Part shown: piece by piece, positions 50,489 to 59,472 of the stretch
Position numbering within the stretch: the stretch's first letter is position 1
Layout: every line of letters starts with the position of its first letter
NCBI RefSeq assembly: GCF_011065935.2
Contig: NZ_JAAMNH020000001.1
Coordinates: 1,385,001 to 1,449,000, forward strand
Direction: 5' to 3'
Source: Clostridium estertheticum
GTDB taxonomy: Bacteria; Bacillota; Clostridia; Clostridiales; Clostridiaceae
Length of the DNA: 64,000 nt
Notes under the pieces: model-generated
The model's database searches: none
The model's input: only the letters and a program-made list of their open reading frames with translations
Told to the model about the DNA's origin: nothing
Program-made: the position numbers and the translations under genes

Positions 50489-51316
50489 ATGGATATTTCA
50501 TTTTTAAATTTAGTTGAACCAACTCTAGTAGGAGTAAACAGTGTTAATAAATTAAATTGTCCTCTAGCTGGCAGTAGATTTGGACCAAGAGTAGTAAAAC
50601 ATTATGAACTTGATTTAATAACCTGGGGTGAGGGGTATGTTATAACAGAAGGAAAGAAAATACCGGCCAATAAAGGAACCTTATTCTTCAGAAAACCAGG
50701 AATGGTAGTGGAAGGTATTACGCCATATTATTGCTATTTTATAGTGTTGGAGATGTTTAATAATGATGTAAATAGAAATATATCATTATCACATATACCA
50801 GATGTAATAGTTTTTGAGAATATATCATACATTGAAGAGTTATTTTTTAAATTATACAACGAATTTATTAGTCCAAGCGCTATAAGTCAATTCATTACTA
50901 AAACCTACCTTATGGAAATACTTCATTATGTTTTTACACAGTGGGAGTCAAAATATCGATTTAATAGTTCAAGTAGATCATTAAGGGCTAATTATCAAAA
51001 GATAATCTCAGTAAAAGAACACATTGAAAATAATATACAATTACAATTTACTCTTAATGAACTTGCTGACATGGTCAGCTTAAGCAGATATCATTTTTGT
51101 AGAATATTTAATGAAATAGTAGGTGAAACACCTATAAGCTACATTAACAAATGTAAAATAAACTATGCAAAAAGGCAGCTTATTGAAACTGACAAGAGCG
51201 TGAAAGAAATAATGCTTGATAGTGGATTTGAAAATGAATCTTATTTCTTTAGACTTTTTAAAAAATATACTGGAATCAGTCCATCAGATTATAGTAAAAA
51301 GTATAAATATTTATAG
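50489..51316 (+). CDS. AraC-family regulator
   Basis: About 275 residues from the ATG at 50489, which AGGAGAG precedes; the upstream TTG at 50432 lacks an RBS. N-terminal cupin-like sensor (DLITWGEGYVITEGKKIPAN) and C-terminal AraC DNA-binding domain (LNELADMVSLSRYHFCRIFN, IMLDSGFENESYFFRLFKKY). Divergent from URO-D 7 and 19 bp before the GH95-like gene, which it probably regulates, perhaps along with URO-D 7. Confidence 0.9.
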   Translation: MDISFLNLVEPTLVGVNSVNKLNCPLAGSRFGPRVVKHYELDLITWGEGYVITEGKKIPANKGTLFFRKPGMVVEGITPYYCYFIVLEMFNNDVNRNISLSHIPDVIVFENISYIEELFFKLYNEFISPSAISQFITKTYLMEILHYVFTQWESKYRFNSSSRSLRANYQKIISVKEHIENNIQLQFTLNELADMVSLSRYHFCRIFNEIVGETPISYINKCKINYAKRQLIETDKSVKEIMLDSGFENESYFFRLFKKYTGISPSDYSKKYKYL

Positions 51317-51335
51317 TACGTAAAGGGGAATGAAA

Positions 51336-53618
51336 ATGGAATCATTAAGCATAGAAATACCTAATAAAAGACATGATTTATTTTTTGAGAGTCCCATAAT
51401 GAACTGGGATGAAGCGCTGCCATTGGGAAACGGACTAACAGGATGCCTTGTATGGGGAAATGGGAATCCTATTAGTTTAAGTCTTGATAGAGGAGATTTA
51501 TGGGATACAACACCAGCACCTGAAACTCTTGAGTCGGATTTTACATATAAAGAGCTGATAAAATTAGTAAAAAATCAAGATGATGAAGGAATAAGAAAAA
51601 AATTTGATGACTGCTATTCTAGGGTGACACCTACAAAAATTCCAACAGGTAAACTTGAGATAAGTTACGGAACATCCGCTGATATGGTAAAAAGTCACTT
51701 ATCACTTAGTAGCGCTCTGACTGAAGTAAAACTGAATTTTGGAGAAAAGTGCTCCCGAATTACAACATTTCTTCATGCATCAAAAGCAGTTGGCTATATA
51801 GTTATAACTGGGGATGCAGTAATACCGGAGGTCAAAATTAAATCACCCAAGTTTGGGATAAAAAAAGAAAATGAAGTTGATAATATTCTTTCTGAAAAAG
51901 GAATATCAAATGGCTCTCTTCAGCAGCTTAAGTACCCTCCAGTGGAATGGGGAGAGGAAGGTTATCTTAATTGGTTTGTACAGAAGACTAGTGAAAGGCT
52001 TGAGTATGGTATAGTTCTGGCACAAAAGAAAATAGACGATAGACTTGAACTGTGCTATTATATCGCTTCAAATAATGATTGCAGCAAGGATTGGCTAGAA
52101 GAGGCAAAAAATAGAGTTATGAATGCGTTGGAAGAGGGTTTTGATAAAAATCTTAAAGAGCATGAAAAATGGTGGAAAAATTTTTGGCAGAAAAGCTCTA
52201 TCTGCTTACCTGATAAAGAGTTTGAAAAACAGTGGTATCTAACAAACTATCTTTTCGGTTCATGTTCGCGAAAAGGAGCGCCGCCAATGCCGCTGCAAGG
52301 GGTATGGACTGCTGATAACGGACAACTCCCTCCATGGAAAGGAGATTACCATAATGACCTGAATACTCAGATGAGCTATTATCACTATCTTAAAGCGAAT
52401 CATATGAAAGAAGGAGAAAGCTTTATTGATTTTTTATGGAACCTTGTGCCTCAGGCGCAAAAGTTTGCAAAGAAATTTTTTGATGCTCCTGGGCTTTGTC
52501 TGCCTTCTGTTATGAGTATTGATGGGAATGCTTTAGGAGGCTGGCCGATGTACAGCATAAATCTTACAAACCAAATTTGGCTTTGTCAGTCTTTTGAAAA
52601 GCACTGGAAATTTACAGGAGATGATGCGTTTTTAAGGGAAAAGGCATATCCCTATTTCAAAGAGACAGCCCTTTGTATATTGAGATGGCTTGAAACTGAC
52701 GAAAGTGGTAAAATGATATTGCCATTGTCCAGCTCTCCAGAAATACATGATAATAGCCTAAAGGCTTGGCTCACTCCAAATAGTAATTATGACTTGGCAT
52801 TGCTTAAATACCTATTTAAAAATCTTCATGAAATGTCTAGTATACTGAATAGTGATGACATAAAAAAGTGGCAGGAGGTACTTAGTAGATTGCCTGAACT
52901 TGCAGTAAATGAACATAATGTATTGATGTTAAGCCCTGATGAATCTCTTACTGAAAGCCATAGACATTTTTCACATGCAATGGCTATACACCCTCTTAAT
53001 CTCATGGATTATAACGGATGTAATAGAGACAGGCAGATTGTTGACGCTACAGTAGAAAATCTTGAAGTGCTAGGTACAGGATACTGGGTTGGATTTTCAT
53101 TTACATGGATGTCGGAGCTTTATGCGCTGCAGGGTAATGGAGAGGGTGCCGCTTACCAGCTGAAGCTTTTCTGGGACAATCTTTGTTCACAAAATGGATT
53201 TCATCTAAATGGGGACTTTAAAAAGCGAGGGATATCTTCTTTTCATTACAGACCTTTTACCCTGGAATCGAATATATGTGCTGCAGATGCACTGCAGGAG
53301 ATGCTTTTGCAGACAAGTAACGGAGTTATTAGAGTATTTCCTGCAATTCTTGGTGCATGGAAAAAGGAAGGGGTTTCATTCCGAAACTTTAGAGGTGAAA
53401 ATGGAGTTTTGATTTCTTCTGAAATAAAAAATGAAAAAGTTGAATACATAAAGCTGAAAATTGAAAAAGGAAGCTGTTTCAGAATACAGAATAGATTTGG
53501 AAAAGATGATATTGTTGTTGAAAATGCTTCGGGTAAACAGATGATTCATTGCAAACCAGGAGATATTTTCAGTATCAGTGTTCAAAAGGGAGAAGAATAT
53601 ACACTTAAAGTACAGTAA
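51336..53618 (+). CDS. GH95-like alpha-L-fucosidase/alpha-L-galactosidase family protein
   Basis: 760-residue cytoplasmic enzyme. N-terminal beta domain begins with the family signature WDEALPLGNGLTGCLVWGNG (residues about 24-43) and LSLDRGDLWD. The (alpha/alpha)6 barrel contains LQGVWTADNGQLPPWKGDYH, DLNTQMSYYHYLKANH, GGWPMYSINLTNQIWLCQSF, LPLSSSPEIHDNSLKAWL (Glu as candidate acid) and HFSHAMAIHPL. The Asn-x-Asn of characterised GH95 fucosidases reads Asp-x-Asn here, so activity or specificity may differ. Start at 51336 rather than 51330 for RBS spacing (AAAGGGG). Cotranscribed with the AraC gene. Confidence 0.82.
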   Translation: MESLSIEIPNKRHDLFFESPIMNWDEALPLGNGLTGCLVWGNGNPISLSLDRGDLWDTTPAPETLESDFTYKELIKLVKNQDDEGIRKKFDDCYSRVTPTKIPTGKLEISYGTSADMVKSHLSLSSALTEVKLNFGEKCSRITTFLHASKAVGYIVITGDAVIPEVKIKSPKFGIKKENEVDNILSEKGISNGSLQQLKYPPVEWGEEGYLNWFVQKTSERLEYGIVLAQKKIDDRLELCYYIASNNDCSKDWLEEAKNRVMNALEEGFDKNLKEHEKWWKNFWQKSSICLPDKEFEKQWYLTNYLFGSCSRKGAPPMPLQGVWTADNGQLPPWKGDYHNDLNTQMSYYHYLKANHMKEGESFIDFLWNLVPQAQKFAKKFFDAPGLCLPSVMSIDGNALGGWPMYSINLTNQIWLCQSFEKHWKFTGDDAFLREKAYPYFKETALCILRWLETDESGKMILPLSSSPEIHDNSLKAWLTPNSNYDLALLKYLFKNLHEMSSILNSDDIKKWQEVLSRLPELAVNEHNVLMLSPDESLTESHRHFSHAMAIHPLNLMDYNGCNRDRQIVDATVENLEVLGTGYWVGFSFTWMSELYALQGNGEGAAYQLKLFWDNLCSQNGFHLNGDFKKRGISSFHYRPFTLESNICAADALQEMLLQTSNGVIRVFPAILGAWKKEGVSFRNFRGENGVLISSEIKNEKVEYIKLKIEKGSCFRIQNRFGKDDIVVENASGKQMIHCKPGDIFSISVQKGEEYTLKVQ

Positions 53619-53649
53619 TTCCAAAGAAAGAGAAAGATTGAGTCAATAA

Positions 53650-53693
53650 CCTCCACTTGTAGAAGTGGAGGCTTGGGGATAAACCTCTAAGCC
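53650..53693 (+). ncRNA. Two adjacent hairpins of an IS200/IS605-like (IscB omega-RNA-type) leader
   Basis: CCTCCACTT-GTAG-AAGTGGAGG (53650-53671) has a perfect 9-bp stem, followed at once by GGCTTGGGG/CCTCTAAGCC (53670-53693). This arrangement is typical of IS200/IS605-type element ends and the structured RNA upstream of IscB genes. It lies about 190 bp before the RRXRR-type ORF start at 53880. Confidence 0.45.
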
Positions 53694-53879
53694 TTGATTG
53701 ACTAGACTAAGTATTTAATTACTACGTTATTTAAATCATAATACCTACAAATGTTTAACCTAGTTTGTAGCTCTATTGCTTAATATTAAACAATTCTGAG
53801 GGGAGGAATAGTGTATTAAGTGTAAAAAGTTTAAATAACATTGTCTAAGGTTAACAACTCTGAAAGGAGGTAAACTTAA

Positions 53880-53969
53880 ATGTTAGTTTACGTTATTAAC
53901 AAAGAGGGAAAGGGAGCTTATAGAAGAGAATTTTTAGGGGAAATCAAGAATTATATGATAATGTTTTAA
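53880..53969 (+). pseudogene. IscB-like (RRXRR) N-terminal remnant
   Basis: The ATG behind GAAAGGAGG opens MLVYVINKEGKGAYRREFLG; the first 11 residues match the start of IscB/RRXRR endonucleases (xxVYVxNKxGKPLMP). The PLMP box and everything after are lost, and a stop follows at codon 30. The nuclease is absent. Confidence 0.45.
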
Positions 53970-53977
53970 CATTAAGG

Positions 53978-54018
53978 AAACTATCCTCTTTGCAAAAGTA
54001 TTGGGGATAGTTTATTTT
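53978..54018 (+). terminator. Rho-independent terminator
   Basis: AAACTATCC (53978-53986) pairs with GGATAGTTT (54005-54013), followed by ATTTTTAT. It closes the IscB-like remnant. Confidence 0.7.
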
Positions 54019-54131
54019 TATGATATATTTTGCACTTTATTGTCCATATTCAAATAATCATTACACTTAGGAACCTATTTGTAATATAATTGAATATATG
54101 TGTTATAAAAAAATGACGAAGCGCTGATATA

Positions 54132-54783
54132 ATGAGAATTAGAACTGAATTTGATTTCAATATAGAAGAAAATGAAATAATAAGATTATTTGGCTATAAG
54201 GATTCGGAACCTGGGGATTATTTTAAAGGCGTGATTGTAGACAATATTAGGACAACATCTGTGGGGTAAATAAAATATTTTGGAGTAGTCTTGTAGATAA
54301 TCTAAAAGGGACTAATCTGGGGATTACCCAAAGGTTATCCCCAGGTGATAAAGCTTGGCCTGTAAATGAATTTCAAAAGAGAAAATATACGAAACAATTT
54401 CTCATTGAAGAGAAAGGAAAGAATAATTTTCCTATATATTTTACTCAAAATACGTCCGTGAGGTTCAACTTGCAAAGGCAGCAATAAAAATATTAATTTA
54501 TGAAAAAGGTAGTAATTTTTCACAAATAGAAAAAATATATGTAGCTGGTGGTTTCGGAAATTTTATGAATATAGATAGTACAATTAATATTGGAATGATT
54601 CCTAGGGAATTAGAAGGTAAAGTTTGTTCAATAGGTAATGGTGCTGGTAGCGGTGCTAAGATGTATTTATTATCAAAAGAGCAAAGGGAGAAAAAAATAC
54701 AAATAAAGAAGGTTACAAAGTATATTGAATTATCAAATAGACCAGATTTTCAAGAACATTTTATGGATTCAATAATGTTTTGA
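54132..54783 (+). pseudogene. Decayed RACo-type activator gene, second copy
   Basis: Fragments match the intact activator at 25247: MRIRTEFDFNIEENEIIRLF at the start, then VIVDNIRTTSVG, ITQRLSPGDKAWPVNE, a jump to QFLIEEKGKNNFPIYFTQ, and an almost intact C-terminus (KIYVAGGFGNFMNIDSTINI through HFMDSIMF, 54565-54783). The whole is 652 bp against 2478 bp, with stops and frameshifts. All the ferredoxin domain and most of the ATPase are gone. It precedes the second PocR-AraC gene exactly as in the first pair. Confidence 0.92.
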
Positions 54784-54808
54784 AGCTCCCTACAAGGAGG
54801 AAAAATTA

Positions 54809-56071
54809 ATGTATCTAAAAAAGAATAGTATAGATGAAGAAACTTTAATAGATCATCTTAAAACCTATAATAAGGGTACTGGTGTGCTATGTTTTAATAT
54901 TGATGAGTTTGGCGAAACAATTCATTCAGAGGGAGAACCTTGTCAGTTTTGTATTAAATTTAAAGAGCTAAGTGGAGAAAAATGTACCTGTAGCCAGTCA
55001 CATCTTTATGCCAGCAAGCAATCAGAGAAAATTGGTGAACCCTATGTATATTTTTGTCCTAGTGGATTAGTGCACTTTGCAACTTCTATAGTTATTGGTG
55101 GTGTTTTTAAGGGAGCATTAATAGGAGGACCTGTAAAAATGAATACCTCTGATGATTTTACGGTAGAGGATTTAGTTAAAATATATAATTTTAATGTAGA
55201 CAGTAGGGAAATATTACAAAACTATGTTAAAAATGTACCTATTGTTGAACCTGAAAGAGTTAGGTATTTGGCAAAATTACTAGATATTATTTCAAAGGAT
55301 ATAATGTTTGAGGAAAGTATTATACTTTCCGAAAGAAAAAAGTTCTACGCTGAGCAGGCGGCAATTAATGAGGAAATACAAAATGTAAAATACAGTGACT
55401 ATTCTGAACACATCTCAAATTACTATCCTGTAGAACTGGAAAAAGAACTGCTATCTAGAGTTAAGATTGGGGATAAAAAAGGAGCAAAACTCATATTAAA
55501 TGAGCTTCTAGGACATGTTTTGTTTAACAATGGTAGCAACATTGAAATAACTAGAGCCAGAGTGCTAGAGCTTATGATCGTACTTTCTAGGGCCGCAGTT
55601 GAGGGCGGAGGGAACATGGAAATGGTTTTTGGACTTAATTTTAAATATTTAAGTGAGGTATCTTCATTAAACAACGTTGAGAGACTTTGTCAGTGGATAA
55701 TAAAAGTATTGGATAGATTTAGTGAATGTATGTATAATGTGGAGAATATTAATAATGTTCATATTATACAAAAATCTATGGAGTATGTTAATGATAATGT
55801 TAGTGACAATATATCCTTAAATAGTGTAGCTGAATATGTTTATTTAAGCTCCTCTTATTTTAGTAGATTATTTAAAAAAGAAATGGGCATAAATTTTATT
55901 GACTATCTAAATATGGTGAGAGTGGAAGAAAGTAAAAAATATTTGACGGATTTAAAGATCACATTAAGTGATATAGCTCGTACTGTTGGATTTACAGATC
56001 AGAGTTATTATACGAAGGTATTTAAAAAAATCGAAGGTATTTCTCCTGGTCAATATAGGAAGAGTACTTAG
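54809..56071 (+). CDS. PocR-domain AraC-type regulator, copy B
   Basis: 420 residues and 26 differences from copy A at 31265, most of them conservative. PocR sensory domain with the same Cys set (EPCQFCIKFKELSGEKCTC) and an intact AraC domain (VAEYVYLSSSYFSRLFKKEM, IARTVGFTDQSYYTKVFKKI). RBS AAGGAGG. Differences cluster in the N-terminal 20 residues, around residues 115-140 and in the DNA-binding domain (about 390-405), so ligand or DNA preference might have shifted. No intact methyltransferase gene is adjacent; it may act in trans on the 24-35 kb genes. Confidence 0.9.
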   Translation: MYLKKNSIDEETLIDHLKTYNKGTGVLCFNIDEFGETIHSEGEPCQFCIKFKELSGEKCTCSQSHLYASKQSEKIGEPYVYFCPSGLVHFATSIVIGGVFKGALIGGPVKMNTSDDFTVEDLVKIYNFNVDSREILQNYVKNVPIVEPERVRYLAKLLDIISKDIMFEESIILSERKKFYAEQAAINEEIQNVKYSDYSEHISNYYPVELEKELLSRVKIGDKKGAKLILNELLGHVLFNNGSNIEITRARVLELMIVLSRAAVEGGGNMEMVFGLNFKYLSEVSSLNNVERLCQWIIKVLDRFSECMYNVENINNVHIIQKSMEYVNDNVSDNISLNSVAEYVYLSSSYFSRLFKKEMGINFIDYLNMVRVEESKKYLTDLKITLSDIARTVGFTDQSYYTKVFKKIEGISPGQYRKST

Positions 56072-56086
56072 GTGTAAAGGGACGGT

Positions 56087-56257
56087 TTGATTGCTATAGG
56101 AGATAACTTTAATGATATGGATATGATAGAATATGCAGGCCTTGGAGTTGCAATGGGAAATGCATCTGATTATTTAAAAGATGTGGCTGAATTTGTAACC
56201 AAATCTAATGATTAAGATGGAGTGAGACATGTTCTAGAAAAATTCACACTAAAATAA
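56087..56257 (+). pseudogene. Cof-type HAD phosphatase, C-terminal remnant
   Basis: LIAIGDNFNDMDMIEYAGLG and VAMGNASDYLKDVAEFVTKS is the conserved C-terminal motif (GDxxNDxxM) of Cof-type HAD sugar phosphatases. A stop replaces a codon after SND, and the frame then continues DGVRHVLEKF to the normal end at 56257. The N-terminal two thirds are missing. Confidence 0.75.
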
Positions 56258-56283
56258 ACAGAATTTTTAAAAGAGGTTGCATT

Positions 56284-56322
56284 AAAACCTGCAGTTCATA
56301 TTTGAACTGCAGGTTTTTTTTG
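56284..56322 (+). terminator. Strong rho-independent terminator
   Basis: AACCTGCAGTTCA (56286-56298) pairs with TGAACTGCAGGTT (56303-56315), followed by an eight-T run. Confidence 0.92.
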
Positions 56323-56549
56323 TAATTTCGAGATTTGTAATGTTTTCTTGTTTTAAGACTCTGTCCACGATAAAAATTGCTTTCTATCATTATATAAAGA
56401 TTTATAACCTAAGTTTAAGGATAAGAAAACTGTAATACAAACAGAAGTACAAACTTTAATCATACCAGCGAGTGGTATGGTGTATTGAGGGTTGAATATG
56501 GATTATTCACAATCACTTACAAAAAAAATTAGAACAAAAAGCCCCATTG

Positions 56550-56590
56550 GCATAGTTTGATTCTAAATAATCAAACTATGCTTTTTATTT
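56550..56590. terminator. Bidirectional terminator
   Basis: GCATAGTTTGATT (56550-56562) pairs with AATCAAACTATGC (56569-56581), followed by TTTTTATTT on the plus strand and T-rich sequence on the minus strand. It ends the minus-strand oxidoreductase transcript. Confidence 0.8.
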
Positions 56591-56596
56591 AACAGA

Positions 56597-57703
56597 CTAC
56601 TTGTCTAGTTTTCCAGGAAGAAGCCCTAAAGGCAAAGCAGAAGGACGTATTAGAGTACTTCTAAGCTGAATATGCTTGCCTTCTTTTGAAGAATCCTCGA
56701 TAGCATGCATTATATCTAAAACATGGTAAGTTAAAGCTACATTAGCTCTATGATCTCGACCTGAGAGAAGCGCATAGGCCATATCTGCAACTCCAACTCC
56801 ACGGCTATTTCCAGTATACCCATGAGTAAGAGGAATTTCCATCCACTCAGCTTGACCAGCTATTTTAATAAGAACGGGACCACCAAAGGTATTTGGATCA
56901 GGAACCTTTAAGGAACCCAAGCTTCCGTATATTTCAATATAGGGTAGATTTGCATCCCACACATCAAAGCTGGTTATAATTGTACCTATTGCACCACTAG
57001 CAAATTCTAATAAACCAGTTACATGAGTGGGTACTTCTACATCAATAACCTTTCCATAATTAGGTTCACTAGTAATAGTCCTTTGTGGAAAGGTTTTTCT
57101 TGTCATCCCTGAAACTGCAGCTACAGGACCCATTAAACTTAAAAGGGCAGTTAAGTAATAGGGGCCCATATCAAACATAGGCCCACCACCTACCTTATAG
57201 TAAAAATCTGGAGCTGGATGCCAGCTTTCGTGGCCGTGACAAGTCATAAAAGCTGTAGCGGCAACTGGTGTACCTATCCAGCCCTCATCTATTAACTTAC
57301 GGCAGGTTTGTAAACCTCCACCCAAAAATGTATCAGGAGCACCTCCGACTAAAAGACCTTTTTCCTTGGCTTTATTAATTAATTTAATACCCTGTTCTCT
57401 TGTGAGCGCTAAAGGCTTTTCTACATACACATTTTTGCCAGCCTCAAGTGCAGCCATAGAAACTTCAAAGTGGGAATTCGGAGTAGTAAGATTTAGCACA
57501 ATTTTAATATCTGGGTCGCGAAGGAGTTCTTCTACTGAACAGGCTTTTTTAATATTAAATTCTTCTGCCTTTTTAACTGCATTTTCTAAAATGATGTCTG
57601 CACAAGCAGAAACTTCGGTTATTTCAAACATAGTAGATAAATTTGTCAAATAAATTGAACTAATATTACCACAACCAATGATCCCAATCTTCACTTTATT
57701 CAT
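56597..57703 (-). CDS. Gfo/Idh/MocA family oxidoreductase
   Basis: 368 residues from the ATG at 57703 (RBS AGGTGG; the GTG at 57712 lies inside it). Rossmann motif IGIIGCGNISSIY (residues about 5-17), the EKP motif in NVYVEKPLALTREQ, and GGGPMFDMGPYYLTALLSLM around residue 180 with the catalytic-type Asp. NAD(P)-dependent oxidation or reduction of a sugar or its derivative. Its start overlaps the end of the ThuA-like gene by 8 bp, so the two are translated together. Gfo/Idh/MocA and ThuA-like pairs are common in sugar-utilisation loci, where the pair can process oxidised (3-keto) glycosides. Confidence 0.9.
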   Translation of the reverse strand: MNKVKIGIIGCGNISSIYLTNLSTMFEITEVSACADIILENAVKKAEEFNIKKACSVEELLRDPDIKIVLNLTTPNSHFEVSMAALEAGKNVYVEKPLALTREQGIKLINKAKEKGLLVGGAPDTFLGGGLQTCRKLIDEGWIGTPVAATAFMTCHGHESWHPAPDFYYKVGGGPMFDMGPYYLTALLSLMGPVAAVSGMTRKTFPQRTITSEPNYGKVIDVEVPTHVTGLLEFASGAIGTIITSFDVWDANLPYIEIYGSLGSLKVPDPNTFGGPVLIKIAGQAEWMEIPLTHGYTGNSRGVGVADMAYALLSGRDHRANVALTYHVLDIMHAIEDSSKEGKHIQLRSTLIRPSALPLGLLPGKLDK

Positions 57704-58358
57704 TTTTACCACCTGCAGCCCATAGAAAGCCTCTTCTCATAATTTCAAGGGCAGATGGATTATTAAAAATATCTGCATGATGACCTAGAGAATTATAAAA
57801 TACACGCCCCTTATTCCATTTTTTTGTCCAAACAACTGGCATCTCTACTACGCCGTTAGGAGAATGTGAACCTTCTACAATTGGGAAAGTGGTAGTAGCG
57901 AGAATTTTAATAGCTGGGTCTACATGTAGATAATATTGTTCGCTTTTAATAGTAAAATCCTGCAGTCCTTTAACTATTGGGCTGGTGCTATTTTTAATAT
58001 TAACAGTATATTCTACACCATCATTTCCGGGATGAGCTACCCATTGCCCACCAGTCATAAATTGCCAATCACATGAATCTCTAAAAGAATCACACATTCC
58101 ACCATGACATCCTGCAAGACCAACTCCAGAAGCAACAGCTTCTATAACGGGCGTCAGCTGCTGATTTGTTATAGTACCCATTGTCCAAACCGGAACTATT
58201 AGGTCCAAATTTTTCAATTTTTCACCATCTAAAAAGCTGTCTAATGTATCAGAAACCTCAACTTCAAAGCCGTTTTCAAATAATAATTTTTTAAAAACCT
58301 TAGAAACTTGAATGGGCTCATGACCACCCCAACCACCTTGTACAATTAATGCTTTCAT
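57696..58358 (-). CDS. ThuA-like domain protein (trehalose-utilisation type)
   Basis: 220 residues from the ATG at 58358, behind GGGGG. Glutamine-amidotransferase-like fold: MKALIVQGGWGGHEPIQVSK, LIVPVWTMGTI, GLAGCHGGMCDSF (the nucleophile-elbow region) and GRVFYNSLGHHADIFNNP, the typical ThuA ending. Length fits the family. It is a partner of the overlapping Gfo/Idh/MocA gene and probably acts on the same sugar. The reading frame is open further upstream, but without an RBS. Confidence 0.9.
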   Translation of the reverse strand: MKALIVQGGWGGHEPIQVSKVFKKLLFENGFEVEVSDTLDSFLDGEKLKNLDLIVPVWTMGTITNQQLTPVIEAVASGVGLAGCHGGMCDSFRDSCDWQFMTGGQWVAHPGNDGVEYTVNIKNSTSPIVKGLQDFTIKSEQYYLHVDPAIKILATTTFPIVEGSHSPNGVVEMPVVWTKKWNKGRVFYNSLGHHADIFNNPSALEIMRRGFLWAAGGKNE

Positions 58359-58505
58359 TATAATAAAACCCCCTTTATCGCTAACTATATTATAGTAATA
58401 ATTATAATGTTTATTAAATATATTACTAGCCAAATTAGTGGGTTGAGTAGACAGTTTTTGCTATGTTTGATATTATAAATATAACTTATTTTGAGGAGGT
58501 TTAGG

Positions 58506-59345
58506 ATGGAAGCATTTCATGAAAATAGATCATACAGAGAAGGTATTCATTTATCAATTAGTAAAAGTAACAGTTTAGAATTTTTAGCCCATTGGCATGT
58601 TGATATTGAAATAATATACGTTTGTGAAGGGAACCTCCGTGTTGGGATAAATAATGAAAGTAGAATACTTACAAAGGGTGAATTAGCTATTTGCTCTAGT
58701 GGTGATATTCACTATTATGATAGTAAGGGTATGGAAAGCTCTAGTATCATATTAATATTTACTCCAGGACTTATTGGATTTAAGAGTGGATGGCCTGAGA
58801 ATGGTAAATTTATATATCCCTTTATTGAGAGTGAGCTAAAGTTCAAAGGGACTAAATTACCTGAAGTTTCTAATGAAATTCTTAAATTACTTAATTGTAT
58901 ATATGAGGAAATGCAACAGGAAAATCAGTACTATAACTATTTTGTTAGGAGTAAGCTTTTTGAACTCTGTGGTATTATACTCAGATTTTTACCAGCGAGC
59001 TCAGTAGATATAAAAATAGATAATAGAAAGCTTCCTTTAATTAAAGCCATGAAGAAGACCATACATTATATAGAGAATAATTACAGTGAAGATATAACAC
59101 TTGAATCTATAGCTAAGAAGGCAAATTTAAGTATGTTTTATTTTTCTAGAGTATTCAAGGATATTGTTGGAATGAATTATAAAACCTATTTAAATTGGGT
59201 AAGGGTCAATAAGGCAGAGAGCATGATAAAAACAAGCAATATGCCTATCACAGATATTGCTTTTGAATGTGGGTTTAATAGTATTAGATCTTTTAACAGG
59301 GTATACAAGGCAATAAAAGGAGATATACCCTCTAATTTGAGGTAA
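58506..59345 (+). CDS. AraC-family regulator
   Basis: 279 residues from the ATG at 58506 behind GAGGAGG. N-terminal cupin sensor (FLAHWHVDIEIIYVCEGNLR, ELAICSSGDIHYYDSKG) and C-terminal AraC domain (LESIAKKANLSMFYFSRVFK, IAFECGFNSIRSFNRVYKAI). Transcribed divergently from the ThuA-Gfo/Idh/MocA pair, which it likely controls. Confidence 0.92.
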   Translation: MEAFHENRSYREGIHLSISKSNSLEFLAHWHVDIEIIYVCEGNLRVGINNESRILTKGELAICSSGDIHYYDSKGMESSSIILIFTPGLIGFKSGWPENGKFIYPFIESELKFKGTKLPEVSNEILKLLNCIYEEMQQENQYYNYFVRSKLFELCGIILRFLPASSVDIKIDNRKLPLIKAMKKTIHYIENNYSEDITLESIAKKANLSMFYFSRVFKDIVGMNYKTYLNWVRVNKAESMIKTSNMPITDIAFECGFNSIRSFNRVYKAIKGDIPSNLR

Positions 59346-59436
59346 TGGTTAAAATGTGAGTAATTTTTAATTCTAAAGATAATAAAATATAATAAAAATA
59401 CTTTATAAAACCACTTTAAAAAGTTTGAAAAAATGT

Positions 59437-59442
59437 TATAAT
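59437..59442 (+). promoter_or_regulatory. Probable xylA -10 element
   Basis: TATAAT at 59437, with CTTTAA about 17 bp upstream as a weak -35. It lies 30 bp before the xylA start codon. An imperfect palindrome ACTTTAAAAAGT overlaps the -35 and could be an operator for the ROK regulator downstream. Confidence 0.5.
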
Positions 59443-59472
59443 GTACTTAGGAAATATTTAGGAGGTAGTAAA

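Larger units (their letters stand above)
56258..56596. other. Gap between the HAD remnant and the oxidoreductase gene
   Basis: It holds two terminators (listed separately) and a small palindrome CATACCA-GCGAG-TGGTATG at 56461-56479. No gene seen. Confidence 0.5.
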
